A DNA stretch of 64,000 nt, from contig NC_134398.1 of assembly GCF_050003625.1 (NCBI RefSeq), positions 20,658,997 to 20,722,996 on the forward strand. Reading direction: 5' to 3'. Shown here piece by piece: positions 48,788-59,306 of this stretch (its first letter is position 1; the number at the start of each line of letters is the position of its first letter). The notes beneath the pieces are model-generated. The model did no database searches. It saw nothing but the letters and a program-made list of their open reading frames with translations, and was not told the DNA's origin. The translations under genes and the position numbers were made by a program. This DNA is from Haematobia irritans (taxonomy: Eukaryota; Arthropoda; Insecta; Diptera; Muscidae).

Positions 48788-49903
48788 TATATACGGCCGT
48801 AAGTTCGGCCAGGCCGAAGCTTATGTACCCTCCACCATGGATTGCGTAGAAACTTCTTCTAAACGTACCAAGAGGCTCTGAATCCAAATCTCGGGATCGG
48901 TTTATATGGGGGCTATATATGATTATGGACTGATATGGACCACTTTTGGCATGGTTGCTAAATATCATATACTACCACCACGTACCGTATTTCAACCAGA
49001 TCGGATGAATTTTGTTTCTCCAAAAGGCACCGGAAGTCAAATCTGGACCAATTCCTGCATGGTTGTTGGATACTACATACTAACATCACGTACCAAGTTT
49101 CAACCGAATCGGATGAATTTTGCTCATCCAAGGAGCTCCGGAGGTCAAATCTGTGGATCGGTTTATATGGGGGCTATATATAATTATGGACCAATGTGGA
49201 CCAATTTTTGCATGGTTATTAGAGACCATATACTAATACCATGTACCAAATTTCAGCCGGATCGGATGAAATTTTCTTCTCTTTGATGCTCCGCAAGCCA
49301 AATCGGGGGATCGGTTTATATGGGGGCTATATATAATTAATGACCAATATGGACCAATTCTGGCACGGTTGTTAAAGAAAATACTAACACCATGTTCCCA
49401 ATTTCAACCGGATCGGATGAAATTTGTTTCTCTTTGATGCTCCGCAAGCCAAATCTGGTGATCGGTTTATATGGGGGCTATATATAATTATGTACTGATG
49501 TGGACAAATTTTTACATGGTTGTGAGAGACCATATACCAAAATCATGTACCAAATTTCAGCCAGATCGGATAAAATATACTTTTCTTAGAGGCTCCGCAA
49601 GCCAAATCTGTAGGCCCGCTTATATGGGGGCTATATGTAAAAGTGAACCGATATGGCCCATTTGCAATACCATCCGACCTACATCAATAACAACTACTTG
49701 TGCCAAGTTTCCAGTCGATAGCTTGTTTCGTTCGGAAGTTAGCCTGATTTCAACAGGTGGACGTACGGACATGCTTAGATCGACTCAGAATTTCACCACG
49801 ACCCAAATTATATATACCTTATGGGATATTAGAGCAATATTTCGATGTGTTACAAACGGAATGACAAAGTTAATATACGCCCCTTCCTTTGGTGGATGGA
49901 ATA

Positions 49904-50394
49904 ATAATTCTATAGTAATAAAATGTTCTATAGAAATAAAATTTTGTAAAAAAAAATTCTGTAGAAATACAATTTTGAAAAAAAAATTTATTGGAAATAA
50001 AATTTTGAAAAAAGTCTTGAAAAACATTTTTTTTTTTAATTTTCATTAGAAACAAAATTTTGAGAACATTTTCTATAGAATTAAAATTTTGAAAAAATTC
50101 TATAGAAATAAAATTTTGAGAAAATTTTCTATAGAAATAAAACTTTGAGAACATTTTCTACAGAAATAAAATTTTCCAAAAAATTATCTGTAGAAATAAT
50201 ATTTTTAGAAAATTTTCTATAGAAATAAAAACTTGAGAAAAAGTTAATTGGAAATAAAATTTTGAAAAAAAAGCTATAGAAAAAAATTTTGACAAAATTG
50301 AGGTCCGGAAGGCTGAGGCATTAGAGGGTCAAACATATAAATATACAAACAATAAAATTTTGAGAAAAAAAATTCTATAGAAATAACAAGTAAG
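49904..50394 (-). repeat. 30-bp satellite array, minus orientation
   Basis: Diverged minus-type units with many GAAAAAATT variants, holding a short non-satellite patch near 50298-50340 (GAGGTCCGGAAGGCTGAGGC). It ends exactly at the AACAAGTAAGG start of a type B fragment. Confidence 0.85.
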
Positions 50395-50504
50395 GAAAGT
50401 CTAAAGTCGGGCGGGGCCGACCATATTATACCCTGCACCACTTTGTAGATCTAAATTTTCGATACCATATCACATCCGTCAAATGTGTTGGTGGCTATAA
50501 ATAA
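50395..50504 (+). mobile_element. Type B left-end fragment (110 bp)
   Basis: Left end AACAAGTAAGGAAAGTCTAA with the hairpin region AAGTCGGGCGGGGCCGAC and CACCACTTTGTAGATCTAAA. It is cut off at GTGGCTATAAATAA, where a type C element begins. Confidence 0.85.
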
Positions 50505-52466
50505 AACAAGTATATACGGCCGTAAGTTCGGCCAGGCCGAATCTTATGTACCCTCCACCATGGATTGCGTAGGAACTTCTACTAAAGGCTGTCATCCACA
50601 ACCGAATTATTTGGGTTGCGATAACACTTGCCGATGGCAAGGTATCGTAAAACTTTTTAACACTGTCTTCTAAATTGTAAGTTAGTCCATAAGGGGTATA
50701 TATTAAACAAAAAAAAAAGGCCGATTAAATACGTATATAATTCAGTTTGACAAAATTTTCTATAGAAATAAAATTTTGACAAAATTTTCTATAGAAATAA
50801 AAACTTGACAAAATTTTCTATAGAAATAAACTGTTGACAAAATTTTCTATGGAAGTAAAATGTTGACAAAATTTTCTATTGCAATAAAATTTTGACAAAA
50901 TGTTCTATAGAAATAAAATGTTGACAAAATTGTCTATAGAAATAAAATGTTGACAAAATTTTCTACAGAAATAAATTTTTTACAAAATTTTCTATAGAAA
51001 TAAAATTTTGACAAAATTTTCTATGGAAATAAAATGTTGACAAACATTGCTATAGAAATAAACTTTTTACAAAACTTTCTATAGAAATGAAATTTTGACA
51101 AAACTTTCTATAGTAATAAAATTTGACAATTTTTACATGTCTGTTAGAGGCCATATACTAACGAAATATACCAAATTTCAACCGCATCGGATGACTTTTG
51201 CTCCTCCAAGAGGCTTCGGAGGTCAAATCTGGGGATCGGTTTATATGGGAGCTATATATAATTATGGACCGATATGGACCAATTTTTGCATGGTTGTTAG
51301 AGACCATATACTAACACCACGTAATAAATTTCAATTGGATCGGATGAATTTTGCTCCTCCAAGAGGCTCCGGAGTTCAAATCTGGGGATCGGTTTATATG
51401 GGAGCTATATATAATTATGGACCGATATGGACCAATTTTTGCATGCTTGTTAGAGACCGTATACTAACATCAGGTACCCAATTTCAAACGGATCGGATGA
51501 CTTTTGCTCCTCCAAGAGGCTTCGGAGGTCAAATCTGGGGATCGGTTTATATGGGAGCTATATATAATTATGGACCGATATGGACCAATTTTTGCATGGT
51601 TGTTAGAGACCATATACTAACACCACGTACTAAATTTCAATTGGATCGGATGAATTTTGCTCCTCCAAGAGGCTCCGGAGTTCAAATCTGGGGATCGGTT
51701 TATATGGGAGCTATATATAATTATGGACCGATATGGACCAATTTTTGCATGCTTGTTAGAGACCGTATACTAACATCAGGTACCCAATTTCAAACGGATC
51801 GGATGAATTTTGCCCCTCCAAGAGGCTCCGGAGGTCAAATCTGGGGATCGGTTTATATGGGAGCTATATATAATTATGGACCGATATGGACCAGTTTTTG
51901 CATGGTTGTTAGAGACCATATACTAACACCACGTACCAAATTTCAATCGGGTAGGATGAAGTTTGCTCCTCCAAGAGGCTCCGGAGGTCAAATCTGGGGA
52001 TCGGTTTATATGGGAGCTATATATAATTATGGACCGATATGGACCAATTTTTGCATGGTTGTTAGAGACCGTATACTTAGACCACGTACCAAATTTCAAC
52101 CGGATCGGATGAATTTTGCTGCTCCGGAAGGCTCCGCAAGCCAAATTTGGGGATCGGTTTATATGGGGGCTATACGTAAACGTGGGCCGATATGGCCCAT
52201 TTTCAATACCATCCGACCTACATCAATAACAACTACTTGTGCCAAGTTTCAAGTCGATAGCTAGTTTCGTTCGGAAGTTAGCGTGATTTCCACAGACGGA
52301 CGGACAGCCGGACAGACGGACGGACGGACGGACATGCTTAGATCGACTCAGAATTTCACCACGACCCAGAATATATATACTTTATGGGGTCTTAGAGCAA
52401 TATTTCGATGTGTTACAAACGGAATGACAAAGTTAATATACCCCCATCCTATGGTGGAGGGTATAA
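50505..52466 (+). mobile_element. Type C element with internal satellite, plus orientation
   Basis: Complete-looking copy: left end AACAAGTATATACGGCCGTA; single-copy segment (50580-50740); minus-type satellite block (50745-51130); seven 153-bp units; the single-copy region (TACATCAATAACAACTACTT); GACG/GACA block (52294-52335); and the right-end hairpin ACCCCCATCCTATGGTGGAG, then GGTATAA. It is the inverted counterpart of 37521-39328. The units give a 389-codon frame (51095-52264) of a repeated 51-residue unit with no recognisable domain. Confidence 0.85.
50745..51130 (-). repeat. 30-bp satellite block inside a type C element
   Basis: About 13 monomers between the left-end segment and the 153-bp units. 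With element orientation accounted for, the block matches 38705-39090 in position and orientation, so it was present before the two copies dispersed. Confidence 0.85.
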
Positions 52467-53030
52467 AAAGCATCGCCAAAAAAGTACTGAAAATTTTCTT
52501 TTTGGATCCAGAAGTGGTGCCAAATTGACGTAGAAGCGATGAATTTAACATGGGCTTGTCATAGGACGGATGTCCACCATTTCAACAGGCGCTGCACTGA
52601 ATTTGCATCACTTCTTAAGGTGTGATGCGAATTCAGTGTTTTGGATGTGAAATAAGAAATTTTGTGATATTTTGACAAATAAATAATTTTTAATTCTTTT
52701 TTATGATTTGTAATGCATTATAACGCTTGTCTGGAACTTGTGTGATCAAATATTTTCAAAAATTCGAAATTTTTCTAAAAAGGATTTAGAATTTTTTTCG
52801 GCTAAACTTAAATAATTTGAACCATTTTATTAATTCTTAATCTGTTTTCAACCTATTTGAAATACAAAAAAAAATTCCCATTAAGAATATAAAAAAGCGA
52901 GTTATAAACAAATTGACTCAAACGAACTTCCTGCGCAGTTAAAATAAAGAATATCTTTGGGAGAACATTTTTGGATGTTCTTTTAAAGTTGTGCCTTGAG
53001 AAGAACTTCCAAATTTTTTTTTGCTGGGTT
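52467..53030. repeat. Unclassified repeat-like stretch with a large hairpin
   Basis: It contains GTGGTGCCAAATTGACGTAG, then AACATGGGCTTGTCATAGGA (compare AACATGGGTTTGTCATTGAC at 4038 in the satellite-borne MITE), and a 44-nt near-perfect palindrome at 52595-52638. No coding potential seen. The family is not recognised. Confidence 0.5.
52595..52638. repeat. 44-nt near-perfect palindrome
   Basis: CACTGAATTTGCATCACTTC followed by its reverse complement with one mismatch and two wobble positions, ending GATGCGAATTCAGTG. A 22-bp stem with essentially no loop, so it could extrude as a cruciform or fold as an RNA hairpin. Confidence 0.9.
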
Positions 53031-53059
53031 ATTGTTCCATAGTGTGGCGCGGGGTATAA
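53031..53059 (+). mobile_element. Type B right-end fragment
   Basis: TATTGTTCCATAGTGTGGCG then CGGGGTATAAAA, equivalent to the right end at 59222-59251 (CTGTTCCACAGTGTGGCGCA). Only the terminal hairpin half remains. Confidence 0.65.
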
Positions 53060-53425
53060 AAATTGACAAATTTTCTATAGAAATAAAAATTTTGAGAACA
53101 TTTTCATTAGAAACAAAATCTTAACAAAATGTTATATAGAAATAAAATTTAGACAAAATTTACTTTAGAAATAAAATTTTGAAAAAATTTTCTATAGAAA
53201 TAAAATTTTGAGAAAATTTTCTATACAAATAAAATTTTGAAAGATATTTTCTGCAGAAATAAAATTTTGAAAAAAAAATTCTATAGAAATAAAAACTTGA
53301 GAAAATTTTAATTGGAAATAAAATTTTGACAAAGTTTTCTAAATAAATAAAATTTTATGGACATTTTCTACAGATATAAAATTTTGAGAGAATGTTCTAT
53401 AGACATAAAATTTTGAGCGAAAGTT
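53060..53425 (-). repeat. 30-bp satellite array, minus orientation
   Basis: Minus-type monomers starting right after a type B end. Diverged, with TTTTGAGAAAATTTT variants. Confidence 0.85.
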
Positions 53426-54245
53426 TCTTTCTCTGATGACTTCACACCTACAACTACGACATAGAAACCTTCGGGCCTGCAATTTGTAAGGATCCACCAC
53501 ATAGGTCTCTACATCCACTGGGAGTACTGGGTTCTTTTTTCACAGAGCTAGGATCTATGCGGTGAATAGTTACATTAGTTAAATGGCACCCAACTTGGGG
53601 CCCACAATTGGTTGTTCAAACTTTTCCAGTGAGGTAACACCTAGACCCTGATCCATAAAAAAAATCTTTTAATATTATTTCCTGTCAGGTATTCAGTATT
53701 TCTTTGGAATAACCGTTTATTGGTCGTGCTATTTAATTATTTGTTTTCTCTATAGCAACGTTGTCGAGGCTACTTCTGTTGAGAAATAACCCTTCCAGGG
53801 CTGGTTGCAACTCGCGTAAAACATTACTAAAAATTACTTAGTTTTTCACTAAAAGCTTACCATTTTACTGAAGTTCGACAGTCTAATGCATTAGATGCAT
53901 TTTAACTATAACTCTAACTACACGAACAATAAACATGAAAATAAGGCGAACATTCTTAGTGTAAATTTAGGTCTTTCCACATTAGCCACTTCTGATATGA
54001 ATTCCATTCAACTCTATGGTATTTCAGTTAACACATACATAATAAAATCTATAAATTCGCAATGGCGACAGGTCAACTATATACTGTAGTCATTACATTT
54101 TGAAGGTAGGAAAAAAATATCATTGGGAAAATTGCTCGGAAAATTATACAAACCTCATATTTTATGCATACCAATAGGGTTGTCCAGTGAGATGAAAAAA
54201 TAGAGCTATTTTCAAATTAACTTATTATTTCGGGTGTATACAATT
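53426..54245. other. Intergenic DNA with no supportable gene
   Basis: GC content rises at 53450-53610. TGGCACCCAACTTGGGGCCC (53584-53603) resembles a lysine-tRNA primer binding site of LTR elements, but no LTR pair or gag/pol reading frame is visible. A 64-codon frame at 53895 has no domain. Confidence 0.45.
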
Positions 54246-54249
54246 AGCC

Positions 54250-55215
54250 CTACACAGGAAAAAAGATTTGCATGGATCCCAAGAATTTTAACTTCCCTTA
54301 AAAGTGTTGGTATTGATTCCGAGTCAAAGATGCGGTTTCTTTGAAATAAAGACATTGTTTATGGCTCTATCTAGCTTTAAATCTGGGATCAATACATTTA
54401 AAATTATGAGACAGTAAAATATTTCCTTAATTAAAAAAATTTTCACTCAAAAAAAGTTTACTTGAATCCAAAGATTTTGACATTCTCTTAAGGATTTTGG
54501 TATTGATTCCGACATTTTTAACGACCTATCTGGCATTAAGTCTACGACCAATACAATTAAAATTAGAATACAAATCTCATTTATCGAATGATACTAATTC
54601 CTCAAAATAAGTCTTAGCTTTTATTTGAAGCATTTTTATATTAAATCCAAAGATTCAATATTTTACTTAATATAAGGACGATTTCTGTAAATCAAAAATG
54701 TAGTTCTTTGCTTTAAGTCATATTTGCCTTGGTTCACAGACATATGACTTTAACGGAGGGATGCAAAATTCTAAAGTTCAAATTTTAAATTAAAAAAAAA
54801 AAAATTTTGAGTCATTTTATTTTAATTAAAATTTCATTATTTAAAAGAAATTTGTCCTTAATATTTTATAAATTGCTCATTCTAAAATTTAGGTTGCGCA
54901 ATTTTTAATATAAAGTAAATATTGTTTTTTCAGTGTTTAAACTAAAAAATGCAAAATCCTCATAATAAGTCTTAGCCTATATTTGAAGCCTTTTTTATCG
55001 TAAATCTAAAGATTCAATATCTCAGTTAAATTGAAGACAATTTTTTTTAAATCTTAAATGTTTTTCTTTAATTTAAGAAAAATTTGTCTTAATTCAAAGA
55101 TTTAGAAATTTAATTCATTCAAATAAATTTGTCCTAAATATTGTGTAAATTGCGTGTCCTAAAATTTAAAATGCATCATCTTTTATATTAGGTCAATATT
55201 TTTCAGTGTAAGGAT
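54250..55215 (+). repeat. Decayed nested repeats of the CACTGAAAAAA family
   Basis: TTGGTATTGATTCCGA appears at about 54307 and 54498, and CCAAAGATT at about 54470, 54648 and 55006. These also occur, inverted, in the MITE at 61748 (TCGGAATCAATACCAAAATT). A segment with AATAAGTCTTAGC at 54607 recurs at 54964 (offset about 357). Ends resembling TTTTTCAGTGT lie near 54930 and 55203. Confidence 0.6.
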
Positions 55216-55585
55216 GTAATCATTGTTAAAACCTAATTTTACCATTAAAACTATAACGAGATTACAAAGAGAATTCCCTATAACGACCACTTGCTAAACT
55301 TACATTAGTTTCAACAAACTCTTATCCAATTTAGAGCCATCTAAAGGGTAATGGGTAATACCTTTGCTCAAAAGTCAATATGACCAACTCGCATAGTCAT
55401 TAGCGTAAATATGTGCAGGGCATTGACTATTGTTGTATATTCTAAAATTACTGTCAATATATGCTAATGTCTCTATAAATGTCCATATCTGTCACTGCAG
55501 TCAATATGTTGCTGGAGATATTAACAAAGGAATATTCAGGGTTAGGTGCGGGCCTATTTAAAGGCCCTATTAAGGTCAGTGTTAC
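55216..55585. other. Intergenic DNA with no supportable gene
   Basis: No gene or repeat recognised. Confidence 0.45.
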
Positions 55586-55897
55586 CATTTTGACAAACTT
55601 TCTGTAGAAATAAAATGTTCACAATATTTTTGTCTAGGAATAAAATTTTGAAAAAATTTTCTATAGAAATAAAATTTTGACAAAAATTTGTATAGAAATA
55701 ATATTTAAACTAAATTTTCTATAGAAATAAAAGTTTCACAAAATTCTCTATAGAAATAACATTTTGACAAAATTTTCTACAGAAATAAAACATTTTCTAT
55801 AGAAATAAACTTTTGACAAAAGTTTCTATAAAAATAAAATTTTGACAATTTGAAATGAAATTGTGACAAAATTTTCTATAGAATAAAAATAAAATTA
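55586..55897 (-). repeat. 30-bp satellite array, minus orientation
   Basis: Minus-type monomers that stop at the AACAAGTAAGG start of the next type B element. The variants CTGTAGAAATAAAATGTTCA and TTTTTGTCTAGGAATA recur in the same order at 59430-59470 on the element's other side. Confidence 0.88.
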
Positions 55898-57090
55898 AAC
55901 AAGTAAGGAAAGTCTAAAGTCGGGCAGGGCCGACTATATTATACCCTGCACCACTTGGTAGATCTAAATTTTTGATACCATATCACATCCGTCAAATGTG
56001 TTGGGGGCTATATAAAAAGGTTTGTCCCAAATACATACATTTAAATATCACTCGATCTTGACAGAATTTGATAGACTTCTACAAAATCTATAGACTCAAA
56101 ATTTAAGTCGGCTAATGCACTAGGGTGGAACACAATGTTAGTAAAAATTTTGGGAAACATTTAAATCTGAAGCAGTTTTAAGGAAAAAGTTTATTTATGA
56201 TTTATCGCTCGATATATATGTTAGAAGTTTAGGAAAATTAGAGTCATTTTTACAACTTTTCGACTAAGCAGTGGCGATTTTACAAGGAAAATATTGGTAT
56301 TTTGACCATTTTTGTCGAAATCAGAAAAACATATATATGGGAGCTATATCTAAATCTGAATCGATTTCAACCAAATCTGGCACGCATAGCTACAATGCTA
56401 ATTCTACTCCCTGTGCAAAATTTCAACTAAATCAGAGCAAAAGATTGGCCACTGTGGTAATATGAATGTAAATCGGGCGAAAGCTATATATGGAAGATAT
56501 ATCTAAATCAGAACCGATTTCAATCAAATTTGGCACGCATAGCAATAATGCTAATTCTACTTCCTGTGCAAAATTTCAACTAAATCGGAGCAAAAAATTG
56601 GCCTCTGTGATCATGTGAGTGTAAATCGGCCGAAAGCTATATATGGGAGATATATCTAAATCTGAACCGATTTCAACCAAATTTGGCACGCATAGCTACA
56701 ATGCTAATTCTACTCCCTGTGCAAAGTTTCAACTAAAGCGGAGTTAAAAATTGGCCTCTGTGCACGCAAAAAAATAATTCTTTCCTCCCAAACGAAATTT
56801 TAGACAAACAAAGTTCGTTTCTCAGTTGCTTTTCGCTGTAAGGAAGTGTATTTGGAAGAAAAGTATATACTTTTTGTGATAAACGTTTATTCTTTTCCAG
56901 GATGTAAAAACAATTTCATAAAGACAAACTCCAAAAAAAAAAACATTGTTTTCTTGCTCATTGCATTTTCCCTCACATCTTTCTCACATCCACGGGTTTT
57001 TTTTATTTCGTAACACCTTTTCCAGTAATACCAACAATGTAGAAGAAATTATACGATTTTATAAATTTTTAAAATTTTTTTACCTTTCGC

Positions 57091-57162
57091 CTGGATGGAG
57101 AATCGAACCGCGGACCATGCACTTTGTAAGCCAACACACTAACCACTGAGCTATGTACCTGT
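57091..57162 (-). ncRNA. tRNA-like Pol III unit (pseudo-tRNA), minus
   Basis: On the minus strand: A-box TAGCTCAGTGGTTAGTG (57141-57155) and B-box GGTTCGATTCTCC (57098-57110), 30 to 40 nt apart as in tRNA. The anticodon-region stem is poor and the acceptor ends do not pair well, so it is tRNA-derived and not a functional tRNA gene. A run containing TTTT follows on the minus strand (around 57068-57073). Whether it is transcribed is unknown. Confidence 0.65.
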
Positions 57163-57273
57163 TATGGTGATCAATAAATAAATATCCATATAAGTTATAT
57201 TTATATAGCATAGCTTGCGGCACCCACGAACCGAATAAACAAAGTTTATTTAACAGAAACAAACATTTAGTTT

Positions 57274-57346
57274 GGCACCGTGGAGCAGTGGTTGCTACGT
57301 CCGACTTGCATGCCAAGGGTCGTGGGTTCGATCCCTGCTTCGATCA
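57274..57346 (+). ncRNA. tRNA-like Pol III unit (pseudo-tRNA), plus
   Basis: A-box TGGAGCAGTGGTTGC (57281-57295) and B-box GGTTCGATCCC (57325-57335). The T-arm GTGGG/CCTGC can pair around TTCGATC. A TGC triplet sits in the anticodon position (57308-57310), but acceptor ends GGCACCG and TTCGATC do not pair. A T-run starting at 57352 gives a natural Pol III terminator. It lies head-to-head with the minus-strand unit about 110 bp away. Confidence 0.65.
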
Positions 57347-59306
57347 AAGTGTTTTTTTTTTTGTTTTTTTTTTCATATATTCCAGATATGTTCGGAAAAT
57401 TCCGAAAAAATTTTCAACATTACATTGTAGTATATTAAATTTTGAACTGTAAAATGTGTCTTATTAAAGACCTAAAGTCAGTAAAGAACAGCGTTTGATA
57501 TAAACGAAATGGACTGTGTTGTTGTTTCAAAAATAATTTTTTTTATTGAAAAAATAAAAATTTTGTAACAAACGAATTTTTTTGCGATAGAAGTTTAAAA
57601 ATTTCCAAGCAATTCAAAAAACTCTAACAAAAGAAAAACGTTTTCGGTACACGTTTTCCACACGTTTTTTTTCTTTGCGTGTGGTCATATAAGTGTAAAT
57701 CGAGAAAAAGCTATATATGGGAGCTATATCTAAATCTGAACCAATTTCAACCAAATTTGGCGCGCATAGCAACAATGCTAATTCTACTCTCTGTGCAAAA
57801 TTTCAACCAAATCGGAGCAAAAAATTGGCCTCTGTGGTCATATGAGTGTAAATGGGGCGAAAGCTATATATGGGACTTATATTTTAATCTAATGAGAGCT
57901 ACATCTAAATCTGAACCGACTTCAATAAAATCTGGCACACTTGACTACACTACTAATTGTACTCCTAGTGCAAAATTTCAACCAAATTCGGCCAAAAATC
58001 TGTCTTCTGGGGCCATATAAGTCCATATCGGGCGAAAGATATATATGGGAGCTATATCTAAATCAAATTTTGCACACTTCACTATACGACTAATTGTTAT
58101 GTTTGTACAAAATTTCAAGCAAATCGGTATAAAACTCTGGCCGCTGTGTCCATATTAGTGCATATCGGACGAAAGATATATATGGGAGCTATATCTAAAT
58201 CTGAACCGATTTCAACCACATTTCGCACGCATAGCTACAATGCTAATTCTACTCCCTGTGCAAAATTTCAACTAAATCGGAGATAAAAAATTGGCCTCTG
58301 TGGTCATATGAGTGTAAATCGGGCGAAGGCTATATATGGGAGCTATATCTAAATCTGAAGCGATTTCAACCAAATTTGGTACGCATAGCAACAATGCTAA
58401 CTTTACTCCCTGTACAAAATATCAACTACATCGGAGTTAAAAATTGGCCTCTGTGGTCATATGAGTGTATATCGGCCGAAAGCTATATATGGGAGATATA
58501 TCTAAATCTGAACCGATTTCAACCAAATTTGGCACGCATAGCTACAATGCTAATTCTACTCCCTCTGCAAAATTTCAACTAAATCGGAGATAAAAAATTG
58601 GCTTCTGTGGTCATATGAGTGTAAATCGGGCGAAAGCTATATATGGGAGATATATCTAAATCTGAACCGATTTCAACCAAATTTGGCACGCATAGCTACA
58701 ATGCTAATTCTACTCCCTCTGCAAAATTTCAACTAAATCGGAGATAAAAAATTGGCTTCTGTGGTCATATGAGTGTAAATCGGGCGAAAGCTATATATGG
58801 GAGATATATCTAAATCTGAACCGATCTCAACAAAATTTGGCACGCATAGCTACAATGCTAATTATACTCCCTGTGCAAAATTTCAATCAAATTGGGATAA
58901 AACTCTGGCTTCTGGGACCGTATTAGTCCATATCGGGCGAGAGATATATATGGGAGCTATATCTGAATCTGAACCGATTTGTTCCAAAATCAATAGGGAT
59001 CTATTCTGAGCCAAAACATATACTTGTGCCAAATTTGAAGTCGATTGGACTAAAACTGCGACCTAGACTTTGATTACAAAAATGTGTTCACGGACAGACG
59101 GACAGACGGACATGGCTATATCGACTCAGGAGCCCACCCTGAGCATTTTTGCCGAAGACACCATGTGTCTATCTCGTCTCCTTCTGGGTGTTGCAAACAT
59201 ATGCACTAACTTATAATACCCTGTTCCACAGTGTGGCGCAGGGCATAAAAAAACATATGCACTAACTTACAATACCCTGTTCCACAGTGTGGCGCAGGTT
59301 ATAAAA

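Larger units (their letters stand above)
47847..49903 (+). mobile_element. Type C element interrupted by a rosa-like mariner
   Basis: The left end AACAAGTA is at 47847, broken by the mariner at its TA, and resumes at 48788 with TATATACGGCCGTAAGTTCG and ACCCTCCACCATGGATTGCG. It lacks the satellite block. It has about five 153-bp units (ATGGGGGCTATATATAATTA) and a right-end hairpin remnant at 49872-49900 (TATACGCCCCTTCCTTTGGT). The frames 48906-49286 and 49471-50049 are unit artefacts. Confidence 0.75.
56763..57681. mobile_element. 919-bp TIR element carrying two tRNA-like units
   Basis: The ends are CACGCAAAAAAATAATTC and, at the right, TTTTTTTTCTTTGCGTG (shared inverted CACGCAAA). Removing it and one TG restores the type B unit CTCTGTGGTCATATGAG, so the insertion is exact, with a 2-bp TG (or 3-bp GTG) duplication. 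No transposase. The interior holds two divergent tRNA-like sequences (listed). AAACGAAATTTTAGACAAAC at 56790 also occurs inverted inside the hAT at 41757-41776. Confidence 0.8.
55898..59306 (+). mobile_element. Type B element split by a TIR insertion
   Basis: Left end AACAAGTAAGGAAAGTCTAA plus AGTCGGGCAGGGCCGACT. The first 153-bp units run to 56760, then the insertion 56763-57681; units resume (CGGGCGAAAGCTATATATGG about every 154 bp) to about 58970. A GACG block (59090-59112) and the right end follow. The right end is present twice: AATACCCTGTTCCACAGTGT at 59215 and again at 59271, so the last ~55 bp are duplicated. Frames here are unit artefacts. Confidence 0.8.

Noticed and set aside
37723..52264. 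338- and 389-codon frames read as possible proteins
   Set aside because: They translate the 153-bp internal unit of type C elements, have no recognisable domain, and their limits follow the repeat. Kept only as a finding to test.
57091..57346. Functional tRNA genes
   Set aside because: A and B boxes are good but acceptor stems do not pair, and the context is a mobile element; recorded as tRNA-like.
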